From assembly GCA_009363875.1 (NCBI GenBank), contig CM018695.1, positions 21,176,755 through 21,240,754 on the forward strand: a stretch of 64,000 nucleotides of DNA, given 5' to 3'. Positions 1 to 9,977 of this stretch are shown one piece after another (position 1 is the first letter of the stretch; the number at the start of each line of letters is the position of its first letter). The position numbers were made by a program, and so were the translations under genes. The notes under the pieces are model-generated. The model did no database searches. It was not told where the DNA came from and saw only the letters and a program-made list of their open reading frames with translations. This stretch comes from Mikania micrantha (taxonomy: Eukaryota; Streptophyta; Magnoliopsida; Asterales; Asteraceae).

Positions 1-5
1 TGTTA

Positions 6-751
6 ATGTTTATAGGAAAGGCACTCTCAGATGTATTGCTAAACAACATGTGTGAGCTGTTCAATGCCAAGATAGTTGAAGGAAGAGACAAGCCGATAAT
101 TTTAATGCATGAATATATTAGGGAGTATTTGATGAGAAAATTTGTGACCGTTTTGAAGGTTATTGGTAGGAGTGAAGGTCTTTTAACACCCACTGCAACC
201 AAGTTGTTTGAATCCATCAAAAAAGAAGCTATAAGGCACACAACCATATGGAATGGGGGGATCAATACCAAGTCAGTGGACCCAAGGGAAATCAGTGTGT
301 GGTGGATATGAGGATTAAAGTTTGTTCTTGTAGGAGATGGGAGATCACTGGTATGCCCTACAAACATGCAGTAGCATCCATGTGGAATATGGCTTCTAAA
401 GGGCAACATGTTGGGTTACCAGAAACTTGGGTGCATAAAGTTTACCATTGGGATACATGGAAAAATGTTTATAGTTTTAAAATTTTTCCAATTAATGGAA
501 TGACATTTTGGTCAAAGTCTATGGTGCCAACTATGCTCACAGCACCAAAACATCATTAACCAATTGGGAGACCCAAAAAGGCAAGAAAGAAATCAGTAAC
601 TGAGTTGGAGGAGGGGAGACTATCAAAGAAAGCTACAACAATTGCCTCTGCCAAATGTAAGAAGAAAGGGCATAACAGTAGGACATGCAAAGGCCATGGA
701 CAAGTTTATGGTTATTTTACTAGCGTTTTTGATGAATTTATTATGTTTTGA
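6..751 (+). pseudogene. MULE (Mutator-like) transposase, C-terminal remnant
   Basis: This is the C-terminal part of a MuDR-type transposase; the catalytic DDE domain lies outside the window or is lost. Residues from 6-311 match the usual stretch before the SWIM zinc finger. The SWIM finger itself is read in a different frame from about 290 (CSCRRWEITG...YKHA). The frame change falls near a run of six G at about 253. The third SWIM ligand, normally Cys in CKH, is Tyr here. After an in-frame TAA at 557-559 the same frame continues to 751 with a Lys/Arg-rich tail and a CCHC-like knuckle (CKKKGHNSRTC) that lacks its first Cys. Frameshift, internal stop and two lost zinc ligands show it is dead. 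The family is clear; the subfamily is not. Confidence 0.85.
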
Positions 752-1292
752 TATTTTGGTGCAACTTTTGGTTGGTTTTATGTTTTGATATTTTGGTGTA
801 ACTGATGGTTGGTTTTATGTTTTAATGGAATGGATTAAAAATATCAAACTTGTTTGATTATTTAATAGAATAGTGCTGCAAATTTGCAATTAAAAAAAAT
901 TGCATCAGATGTATGTAGATTGCAGCGATTGTATACACATGTTTGGTTGTGACCAACATTTAGTTTGGTTGTTTATGCATTGGGAAAAAATCAATTTTAA
1001 GATTTTTAATTTATTAAATTGTATGATAAATGAAATCAATCAAATTTAAATTACCAACTTGCAGATAGTCTTTTTTGAATGGATTGCAGCAGGTGTATGC
1101 TGGTCTTTTTTAGTTTCTATGCATGGAATAAGATAGATGAAGAAAAAATATCATTTAGCCCTCATAAAAAATTCACATGACTAACATTAACAGAATATTT
1201 TGGCATTTGATAAATTAAAGGACACAAGGTGCAACATGTTTTCAAATAAAGGACAACCAACGTAATTATGAAAGTTAAAGGACGAAAGATGC
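752..1292. other. AT-rich intergenic DNA, nothing recognised
   Basis: No coding, RNA or repeat feature was recognised. The stretch following the MULE remnant contains short near-repeats of a TTTTATGTTTTGATATTTTGG-like phrase near 740-800, probably part of the same decayed element's 3' flank. Confidence 0.5.
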
Positions 1293-1425
1293 AACTTTGA
1301 ATTTTTATATTTTACATATTAGAAGCACACGATTCTTTTATTTTATCATTTTCTTGTTAAAAAATCATCATTTTAGAAAATATATATTTCAAATTATTGT
1401 GTTAAATGTACTCATCATATAACAT
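1293..1425 (+). repeat. Diverged direct repeat, copy 1
   Basis: About 130 bp containing TATTTTACATATTAGAAGCA and ATTGTGTTAAATGTA recurs, diverged, at about 3680-3805. A weaker third copy lies near 3340-3450. Two fold-back elements and a TAA microsatellite lie between the copies. An old tandem duplication later invaded by MITEs is the simplest reading. Confidence 0.65.
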
Positions 1426-1580
1426 GATTATTTTGGTATTTATAGGTAACAATAATAACAATAGGAGCATCAACAATAATAATAATATTAATTTTTAAAA
1501 GCCTTGGCATAAGGCATGAGGAACACGAGGGTTATATATTTATTAAATGTCATTGTATATGAACATTGTGTGCGCATATC

Positions 1581-1583
<3 letters not shown>

Positions 1584-1669
<86 letters not shown>
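1584..1669 (+). repeat. (TAA)n microsatellite
   Basis: About 28 TAA units with one interruption (AATAAATAAT). It is flanked by two similar phrases, GGCATGAGGAACACGA, near 1515 and 1690, so the flanks are themselves a short direct repeat. Confidence 0.95.
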
Positions 1670-1670
<1 letters not shown>

Positions 1671-1755
1671 CTTAAAAGAATGTACGAGGCATGAGGAACA
1701 CGATGATAATTATTCATAGTGTAATATATATATATATAGGGGAATGTTAAAAATA

Positions 1756-2120
1756 TAACCCACTAAATGCGCGCTAACCCAAATAACTTTGGAAAGATGA
1801 ACCCGAATCTTGGCTATTTTGTTTTAAACATCATTATAACATATTTTGAACACCATGTTTTTTTATGATTTTGGGCTAATTCTTTTTCGTTTGAGATCCC
1901 ACATCACTGTAGTGTGTGCTACAATACTGTAGTGTGTTATAATTTACAGTGTTGTAGCACACACTACAGTGATGTAGGATCTCAAACGAAAAAGAATTAG
2001 CCCAAACTCATAAAAGAACATGGTGTTCAAAATGTGTTATAATGATCTTTAAAACAAAAAATCCAAGATTCGTGTTCATCTTTCCGAAGTTATTTGGGTT
2101 AGCGTGCATTTAGTGGGTTA
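1756..2120. mobile_element. Fold-back MITE, near-complete inverted repeat
   Basis: The two arms (about 1756-1935 and 1945-2120) are reverse complements with few mismatches, so the whole element can fold into one long hairpin. It starts TAACCCACTAAATGCG and ends CGTGCATTTAGTGGGTTA. Both sides carry TATATATA runs that may hide a target duplication. The arm sequence (AACCCAAATAACTTTGG..., then AACATCATTATAACATATTT) is related to the MITE split between 36485 and 47862, so this is a family with at least two copies here. No coding capacity is present. Confidence 0.85.
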
Positions 2121-2154
2121 TGTAAAATTTCATGCCTTATATATATATAGTATA

Positions 2155-3245
2155 GGGTTAGGCTAAAAAGGAGAAAAATATAAAAAGTGTAGGAAGAGAT
2201 TTGGGCCATTATATTTTAGATGTATGGTTGCAATTATGCCACATCATTAGAGATAATTAAGGGGAAACTTTAATGGCTGGAAGGGTATAATGGGTATTGT
2301 GATTATTGTTGATTATTTTAACAAATTCTCCTTTTTTAAAAAATGTTTATAACTTTTTTATATGTTATTATTATTTAAAAAAAATTACAACATAAAATCG
2401 AGCATTTTTTTTTTATCTTTTATGATTATAATATTGCTATAAAAAACCCGGACTGAATTTATTGTATATGAGTTTTCCGTTTTATGGTGTTTTCGAATGG
2501 TTCATATGTCTGAACTCTAAAAACACCATAAGCTATCCAGTTTAAGTTTCATGAATATCCGAACACTATTAACACCATAAAATATTTACACTATAACACG
2601 GAAAAACACCACAAAATGTATGGATGTGTCACATAAGAAACACCATAAAAGTGTTTATGGTGTTTTAGTGTTCAAAAACACTACAAAATGCCATGTTTTA
2701 GTTTCATTAGTACCTGAACACAATAAACACCATAAAATAACTCAAAAAACACCATAAAACGTGAACAACATAAAACGTAAACGTCACAAAACGTATAGAT
2801 GCGTCACAAAATTAAATGTTTATAGTGTTTTTAGTGTTCAATATGTTCATTCGTGAACACCATAAACCTAAGTCTGAAAAACACTATGCGCCACTAAATT
2901 TATGTTCTGTTAGTATTCAAAAACACCATAAAACAAAAAAAAAGTCATAAAAACGCATGTTTCATGAACACCTATTATTGGTTTTTTTTTAATATAGCAA
3001 TATTATACTTGTTTGAAAGGTAAAAAACGCTTAATTTTATGGTGTGATTTTTTTCCAAAAAAATGTTAATGTATAAAATAGTTACAAACGTTTAAAAAAA
3101 CGGAGGAAATTGCATATGACTTGCATGTACAACCTCCTTTTTTAATTTTGACATATATACCCTTTAATCTAATGTACACATGTCTCTTTCTTGTTACTTC
3201 TTATACTTTTTAAGGTTTTATCATTTGTAGAATACCCCTCCCCTA
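2155..3245. mobile_element. Second fold-back element with long inverted arms
   Basis: The left arm (about 2155-2455) and right arm (about 2975-3245) are imperfect reverse complements; for example ATAATATTGCTATA in the left arm appears inverted in the right. The middle (2456-2975) has no open frame. It carries more than ten copies, in both orientations, of a motif close to AACACCATAAAA. Both ends are bordered by TATATATATAG. Long arms and no coding fit a non-autonomous Mutator-like or fold-back element; the superfamily is not certain. Confidence 0.7.
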
Positions 3246-4295
3246 TATATATATATATTCCGTTTTACAATTGATATTAAATCCATTAAATTTCATAATT
3301 TTATAACACTTATTGTGTTAGATGCATCTTAATTTTCTATAGAAGCACACAACTGATATTTTATACATTAGAAACACACAATTTTGTTCATTGTCATCAT
3401 GACTTTTATAAATTGTCATTTGGAAAACACATTTAAGGTTATTGTGTTATATGGATCTTTATTTCCTATAAAAAATATTGGAATTAGTTTTAAGTTCTAA
3501 TCATTGCATAATATGTATTCATCATGTGTTTTATGTTAAGATTATTGTGTTATATGTAATCATCATTGTGTTTATATTCAAGTCATTGTATATTATGTAT
3601 TTATCATTGTGTTTAACGTTTTAACTTATTTCATGTTTTTATCATGTTTTTTATATATCATATAAATTTGTTGTTGTTAATTTTTTATATTTTACATATT
3701 AGAAGCAAACGACTCTTTTATTTTATCATTTTGTTTTTAAAAACTCATCATTTAAGAAGATATATATCTAAAAGTATTGTGTTAAATGTATTCATCATAT
3801 AATTGTATAGTTTACACATTTCAAAGTATAAAATTGTGTTTTTCACTACGACGTTGTTCAAAAGTTATTAAAAATAGTAAGGCACAATGATGAGTTATCA
3901 AAGGTTATCGCTGTAAGGGTGGGTTAACTGGTAAAATTATTCAAAATTTTTTTTTTCTAAATATAATTATTTCACATGTACAATGATTTATTCTCTTATG
4001 TGCATGCGTAAATTCATGTTCCTTTCAAAGTTAACGTCAGTGTAATCCTTTTTTAATTTAAAAACACACTTATGGAAATTTAAACCCTTGCATCGATGTT
4101 AACTCTTATGTGAATTCAAATATACACATAAAAGAAGATAGTGTTGTACATGTGTAACAATGACATATAAAAAAACATATTTGGATTAGTCTTGTTGTTT
4201 ATCAAAAGTCCGTTGTACGTATGTGTTATTATATGAACACTGCTATACGCGCGCGCACGTACGTGTGTGTGTGTCTCTATATACATGGATGTTTA
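3246..4295. repeat. AT-rich DNA with degenerate direct repeats, including copy 2 of the 1293 repeat
   Basis: The interval holds copy 2 (about 3680-3805) of the direct repeat at 1293, plus several degenerate units around ATTGTGTTATATGTATTCATCAT between 3380 and 3640. No coding region is seen. Near 4245-4275 a short CG/GT alternation (CGCGCGCACGTACGTGTGTG) precedes the LINE remnant. Confidence 0.5.
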
Positions 4296-5079
4296 ATTGA
4301 GAGTGTTAGAGTACCAGTAGGGGAGACATATTTCTTTTCGGTAGACATGAGACTACACCAAGGTTCGGCACTTAGCCCGTTCCTTTTTGCAGTTATTCTG
4401 AATGAGTTGTTGAAGTCAATTCAGCAAGACATACCATGGTGCATGTTGTTTGCGGTTGATATAATGCTAGTGGCAGAAAACAAGGAGGACCTAAATACGA
4501 GGCTAAAACAGTGGCGATTGGCCTTAGAGAGTAAAGGCTTACGCATTACTAGGTCGAAAACTGAGTATCTCTATTGTAACTTTAGTGGTACCATCGACGA
4601 CCACAACCATGTGACTATCGGAGATCAGGAGGTGCCAAAGAAAACAAAGTTTATATATCTGGGATCGTTCGTCCAGAGTAACAGTGACATATATTGTGAT
4701 GTAGCCCATCGTGTCTAGGCAGGTTGGAACCGGTGGAGAGAAGCTACTAGCATCCTATGCGACAAGAGGTTTCCAGAAAAACTAAAAGGCAAATTCTATA
4801 GGGTCGTTGTAAGACTGGCAATGATGTATGGGAGTGATTGCTGGCCAATAAAGAATATTCAAGCAAGAATGTTGGAGAAAACAGAGATGAGAATGCTAAG
4901 GTGGATGTGTGGGCACAAACAGATCAACCGAATAAGGAACGAAGTCATGATTAAGGAGAGATTGGGAATAACATGCATCTCGGACAAAGTAAGGGAAGGA
5001 AGATTGAGATGGTTCAGAAATGTGAAGAGAAGAGACCTAACGGTGCCTGTACGAAGAGTAGAGGACCTCACTGTGGTGG
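4296..5079 (+). pseudogene. RTE-like LINE reverse transcriptase remnant, 5' part
   Basis: Translation shows reverse-transcriptase palm sequence (LHQGSALSPFLFAVILNELL) followed by the catalytic region. The usual F-A-D-D box is FAVDIM, so a catalytic Asp is lost. An in-frame TAG at 4716-4718 interrupts it, and the frame resumes with GWNRWREAT, MMYGSDCW and GRLRWFRNVKRR, typical of the widespread plant RTE-type pol. The N-terminal endonuclease and most of the RT are missing, as expected for a 5'-truncated insertion. At 5079 the frame is cut by element A and continues at 35858. Confidence 0.85.
5075..5079 (+). other. Target site duplication of element A (left copy)
   Basis: GGTGG immediately before the LTR start TGTAACATC. 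The matching GGTGG is at 35853-35857, directly after the 3' LTR. This pairs the outer LTRs and proves that the LINE was the target. Confidence 0.93.
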
Positions 5080-5131
5080 TGTAACATCTTAATTATATAA
5101 TTATAAATTGGTGGAAAAAAAAATGGCAAAG

Positions 5132-5162
<31 letters not shown>

Positions 5163-6384
5163 ATCATATATAAAAATATATATGTGTAAACGTGGATTCA
5201 AAAAAAAAAAAAATCAAATAAAAGAAAAATATATATATACACGTATGTAATGGAATGTTGGGGTGAATTCTAGAAAAAAAAAATAGATATAATAATAAAA
5301 TAAAACATATATATTATGAGGTGCACATCTGAGTCGGCAAAAACGAAAAGAAGGCAAAAAATAAAAATAAAAAGAAGTGGTCGAAGGTAGAAGGCAAAAC
5401 CAGTGAGGAGCTCACGCACGACGAGCAAGAACGAAGCAGAAGTCGAGCAACAATCCATGATTCCGAGCTTAGATTGTGAGACTAGGCCGTGAACCATTTG
5501 AGGTAATCACGTTTTCTCATCTTTTAATCTCCATATAAGGATGTGATGTGGATTATGAACTAGGGTTTTAGAAACGTGAAATTGGGTTGAGTTTTGAGTA
5601 GTTGTGGGATCCTAAACTTGTGTATAATCGTTTTGGTTTGTTTTAAACATTCCACATGGATCATGATTTTGGAAAAGGAACCCAAGTTAGGGTTCATAAG
5701 AGTGAGATGAGAAAAATGACTCGTTTGGAGTGATTAAGAAAAATATGATTTTTGTTGTCTAAATCTGAAAATACGTGTAGAGATGAAATTGAGATGTTGT
5801 AGTGGTCTAAAACTCATATGATGAGATTAATATGAGTTTAACCTAAACGGGTCAAATGGGTTAATTTGATCAAATTAGTATAAATATTATCCTAGAAAGA
5901 TTGAAACCTGAAGGTTGGATGAAAGGTGATCAGTATGAGAAATCATACAAAAATATGATAAATATGTTAAACAAATTCAAACGGGTAGAATATATATAGT
6001 ATGTGAAATATATATATACACACACATATATGTGCGTATATATATATATTCATGCAAATGTTTATATAAACATTTCGAACAGAAGGTTGAACGGATATAT
6101 AAATATATTGACCCATTAGAGTTTAACAGGAAAACAAGATTCCAATCGAAAGAATAATCAAGTAGGATCATCTGCAGATAGAGGTAAGTAATCTAACCGG
6201 ATTACTATATGAGAAATGATGTAAACATGATTTGATGCAGAGTCATATGAATTTATGGTGGGTTAGAGTTATGTTGGTTTTACCAATAATGAATAAACAA
6301 GATAAATGTATACATATAGTAGAATACACGTGGTATGTATATATGGTGGATTCATAGTAGTTTATAAATTATATAATGGTTCAA

Positions 6385-6663
6385 TAGAGGTACACCTCTA
6401 ATATGGTAGTGGAAATTTATTTCCTTATAGTGGCAAAATGTAAGGTTTATACCTTCATTATAGTGGAAAACTGTAAGATGTATATTTTACTTGTGGTGGT
6501 AGTAATCCTATTATAAGGTGGATGGTGGATGGTGAACTCTGACTAAGGTCAGTTTAAATAAAATGGTGGGTGGTGATTACTATCCTTTTGTACAAATATG
6601 GTGGTTATGTAAGAGATGATTTCTCTTACTATATGGTGGATGGTGGACTCTGACTAATGTCAG
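6385..6663 (+). repeat. LTR A hairpin array (eight small hairpins)
   Basis: Eight inverted repeats of 5-8 bp follow one another, most with 4-nt loops. Examples: GGAAA/TTTCC at 6411-6424, AAGGT/ACCTT at 6442-6455, GTAAGAT/ATTTTAC at 6473-6490, CTGAC/GTCAG at 6539-6552 and again at 6650-6663, GTAAGAGA/TCTCTTAC at 6609-6629. Spacers repeat a TAGTGG or TGGTGG word. The same array is in the 3' LTR at 35071-35349. Stem sequence differs between units while pairing is kept. Confidence 0.75.
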
Positions 6664-7018
6664 TTTAAATAAAATGGTGGCAAGTATTAATTAACGTGGG
6701 TGGTGACAACTGTTATTTTGTACAAATATGGTGACATTGATTACTTACTTAGCGTTTTGCTAATTTAAAATCGTTGGGTGATAATTGTAGGTAAAGCTCC
6801 AATGCAATAAGGAACGGAACAAGTCTCGGATCGGTTGTTTAATATGTCGTATGACCCATTGCTAAATGGTTTTGGTGAAACTTGAACTTTATAATAAGTG
6901 TGGTATCGTTTTGGGTTTCTGTTGATAAATAAGCTATAATGAGTCGGAGGTTTCTATAATGTTATTGTCAAATAGTACTAGTTACAATAACATGAATTAG
7001 TGATGGTGGTAATAGTTT

Positions 7019-7023
7019 GTTAT
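7019..7023 (+). other. Target site duplication of element B (left copy)
   Basis: GTTAT before LTR B, matched by GTTAT at 19025-19029 after the other LTR. Removing B with one copy restores the sequence seen uninterrupted in A's 3' LTR near 35702. Confidence 0.95.
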
Positions 7024-9940
7024 TGTCACACCCTCGCCAACGGCGGAATCGCAAGAATGTAACGAAACTGTATATCTTGAGCACATTGCATATGAGAGAA
7101 TTCAAAATCATGCATTTAACATATCAAGGTTCATGTTTACAAAATAAAGTAGTATCAATACAAGCTTGAAGATTCCTAAAATCATATGACCTACATCTAG
7201 ACAGGTAATATAATCAAATCTTCATTTGTATTCCAAAAATAAATGCATGCTAACTTCTCCATGCAACTTGTTGCTTCTAATTCCCTGAAATGCATGTTAA
7301 GTTGAAAAAGGTCAACATATTGTTGGTGAGATCGTAGGTTTTACGACTCGATAAAGGTGGCATAAATGTTAAAGTTCACTATACAAGTCACAATTTAATC
7401 AATGAATCTACATGAGTCCACAACCATACCTATTGACTTCTTGTGTTGCCCCTAATGCCAATGTCTTATCACAAACATTAGTTCTTGGTGGAAATATACC
7501 ATTCACTTAACAATGTAGTTATGGTTGGCGCGACCAAACCATGAATGGAGGTTTGTCAGACCCCGCTAGTACTAACTTATATTAATCCATTGGCTCAAAA
7601 CATTGAGTTAAATGGTTGTGTAGGAAACCGGGGACTTAATGTGATAATTCTTGTCTCATGCAATATACATCATAAAATATGAACAAGTATAAAGTGAACA
7701 AATTCGTGTATCAAATGAATATTTAAACATGCATAACCCCCAAAATTTGCAATCAAAAATAGTAGAAAAAGGGGCTACGATACTCACAGTAATAGTGATG
7801 AAAGAAGATTCTTGAGTTCTTGAATTGATGAAAACTGCCCTATATAAGCCCTACAACATAGTGGGTTGATAGGGTCAACGCATTATCCCATTTCTAAGGT
7901 TGTCGGTTGTTTCCGACTTCTTAGTACAATTCCTTGAGGATCACATTAGATTAATTTGTTTATTTATTTAGAATAATCTTAGTTAGGAGTACATAGCTTT
8001 TAGCGCATGCATTTTGTTTGAATTCCTACTGTTGAGTTTACCGAAAAAATTGTTAAAGGTTCCAAAGTTGCTTCATACATAATCTGATTATTTTAAAATT
8101 TATTGATTTAAACTCATTTGTGAAACTTGGCTTGAAATTTACGCATGCATGGATAATATTATCTCATGCATGTCAAATATAAACGTTTATACGTGCAACA
8201 ACCCCTAGTTACCCATCCCATGCTCGTCTTTGATTGTATTTATTAATTCTCAAAGGTTTATAGATTGTTTTACTCATGAAAGGGGTTGTTACAGATCATT
8301 TAATAGAATGACATAATTATAGCAAACAAAGAAAATGAACTGTGTTGAGTACTTTCAAAACCGTCGAGATGGTGCGGTTGGTCGAGTGTCTACTGCTGTA
8401 GCGGTTGTTATTCGAAAGGAGGGCTGGTTCGTTGGTTCATAGTGAGGTTCGAAAGTAGGAGGAGTGTTCGAACAGAAGAATAGATTTTCTTCCTGGTCCG
8501 TGCTTGCGCTTACGGTTTATTTTAGCCTGTATATTCCTGGTTTAGCTATTCTTATCAAGAAGTAACTCGGCTGGGTCAGGACATCAAGGGATTAATCATC
8601 TGATTGTGGCCATCTTTGCAAATAACAATACACAAGAGGCTTTTTATTTACGCAGGTAATACTTTTAGATGTTTAGGACTTGGTATGATTCCTTCAGCCC
8701 ATCGTTTGAATTTTAAGTTAGTTTATCGGTTTGAAGTGTGAGAGTAGTTAAAGATACCTAAGTTGGTAAGATAGAAGACTCACCGGAACAAGCAATGTGG
8801 TTCGGATCTTCCTCCTCCGTTCCTCGTTTGCTGCTGCTTTGGTTGAACTCGGCTAACGGATGTTAGTGCTGATGGTTCACGCCTGGCTGTCGATGGTTTC
8901 ACTCTTCTACTGGCGTTGGCTTTTTGCTTCTGTGGAGACTGCTACAAATACTGGAAGGAAGTTAAGACTGCTGATGCTTATGTCGATCAACAAGGGAAAA
9001 GAAAAGAAGGTGTTTTGGTGTGTTTTGATCTCATCTATGGGTTGGTATTTATAGGAGTGAAAGAGCCGGTCCCTGAGCTGGAAAAAGAGAGGGAATAGTG
9101 AGTATCTTTTGGCTGAGATTGATAGCAAGGTCTACCTTGTACTTGATGGGATATCCTAGGTTAAAGAGGGCTGCTAGTGTAGGTGTGTTGGCAGCATATA
9201 TGTGGTGTTTGAGAGCTGCCAAGGCTGCCATAGCTGACGGATTATGGGCTTGAAGATCTTGCAATATTATGAAAAGACCACTTGATTCATGGTTGAGATG
9301 TGATGGTTCTTAGTTCATTTTGAACTCAAATTTTTGGGAAGAGAACCGAGATTAGAGGGGAAATGGTTTGGGTTTAAACCATGGTTTCTTGCATATTTAG
9401 TTAACTCCTTTGCTGATTGGATCATGGTATGAAGGAGCAGCCTTCACGTCCCCAGAGGGTTTTGTGATTTTATTCATCCCAATCAATTTGTTTGTGTAGA
9501 ATGGTGAGGGTTATTATTATTTAGTAGACAACCGAAAGTAAGGTGTTTGTGAGGGTTATTCATCTTTCTTTATTTGTTAGAATTGGTGATGGTATGATCA
9601 TTCCATCTAGTTGCCTTTGATTATTATTCGATGGTCAACTTAGTTCATGTTTGCTTGGATTTATTTTTGTTACACTATCACTTTTAGATGAACTTAGAAA
9701 TGGTTTATCATATGTAATGGTGTGTGTATGTGTCTCACGTACACATTCGTGCATTTTCATGCACACACTCACATGGGCGTGTATATGTATTCATATATAT
9801 TTTAGATACTTGGATTAGTCGTATCATATACTTTACAAATAGTCACAAGCAGGTTAGATAGGTTTTGGTTTTAAATCATTTTGTTCTAAAACAACTTAAC
9901 CTTAATGAAATTAATACCTGTTTCAGTGTCGGTCGTTACA
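7024..9940 (-). repeat. Element B 3' LTR (left)
   Basis: On the + strand it runs from TGTCACACCCTCGCC to GGTCGTTACA. A TATA box (TATAAATA on the - strand) lies at 9046-9053. A donor-like ACTGTGAGTATC on the - strand lies near 7785. The sense-strand CTCAC box followed by a small hairpin lies at 7311-7330. Reading frames inside it, such as 71 codons at 9049-9264, lie upstream of the TATA box and are not regarded as genes. Confidence 0.95.
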
Positions 9941-9977
9941 GTCTCCCCTGGTTAATTGAATTTCGTCCCGAAATTCA
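9941..9977 (-). promoter_or_regulatory. Element B polypurine tract and adjacent hairpin
   Basis: Reading the - strand, the pol stop codon overlaps a hairpin (GAATTTCG/CGAAATTC with a 3-nt loop, 9958-9976). It is followed by CCAGGGGAGAC, the polypurine tract that primes plus-strand DNA, and then the LTR start TGTAACGACC. The same order is seen in A, C and D with different stem sequences. Confidence 0.85.

Larger units (their letters stand above)
5080..7023 (+). repeat. Element A 5' LTR, first part
   Basis: It begins TGTAACATCTTAATTATATA, identical to the 3' LTR start at 33761. An (AAAT)n tract at 5131-5164 is two units shorter than its partner. A candidate splice donor GAG|GTAAGTA has its GT at 6184-6185. 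A hairpin array follows at 6385-6663. The LTR is cut at 7023 by element B and resumes at 19030. Confidence 0.93.

Noticed and set aside
5270..5497. 75-codon - strand frame in both A LTRs (also 33958-34185)
   Set aside because: Antisense to the LTR transcript, simple hydrophobic composition, no supporting context.
9049..9264. 71-codon frame in both B LTRs (also 18133-18348)
   Set aside because: Lies upstream of the LTR TATA box and has no recognisable domain. Its presence in both copies only reflects LTR identity.
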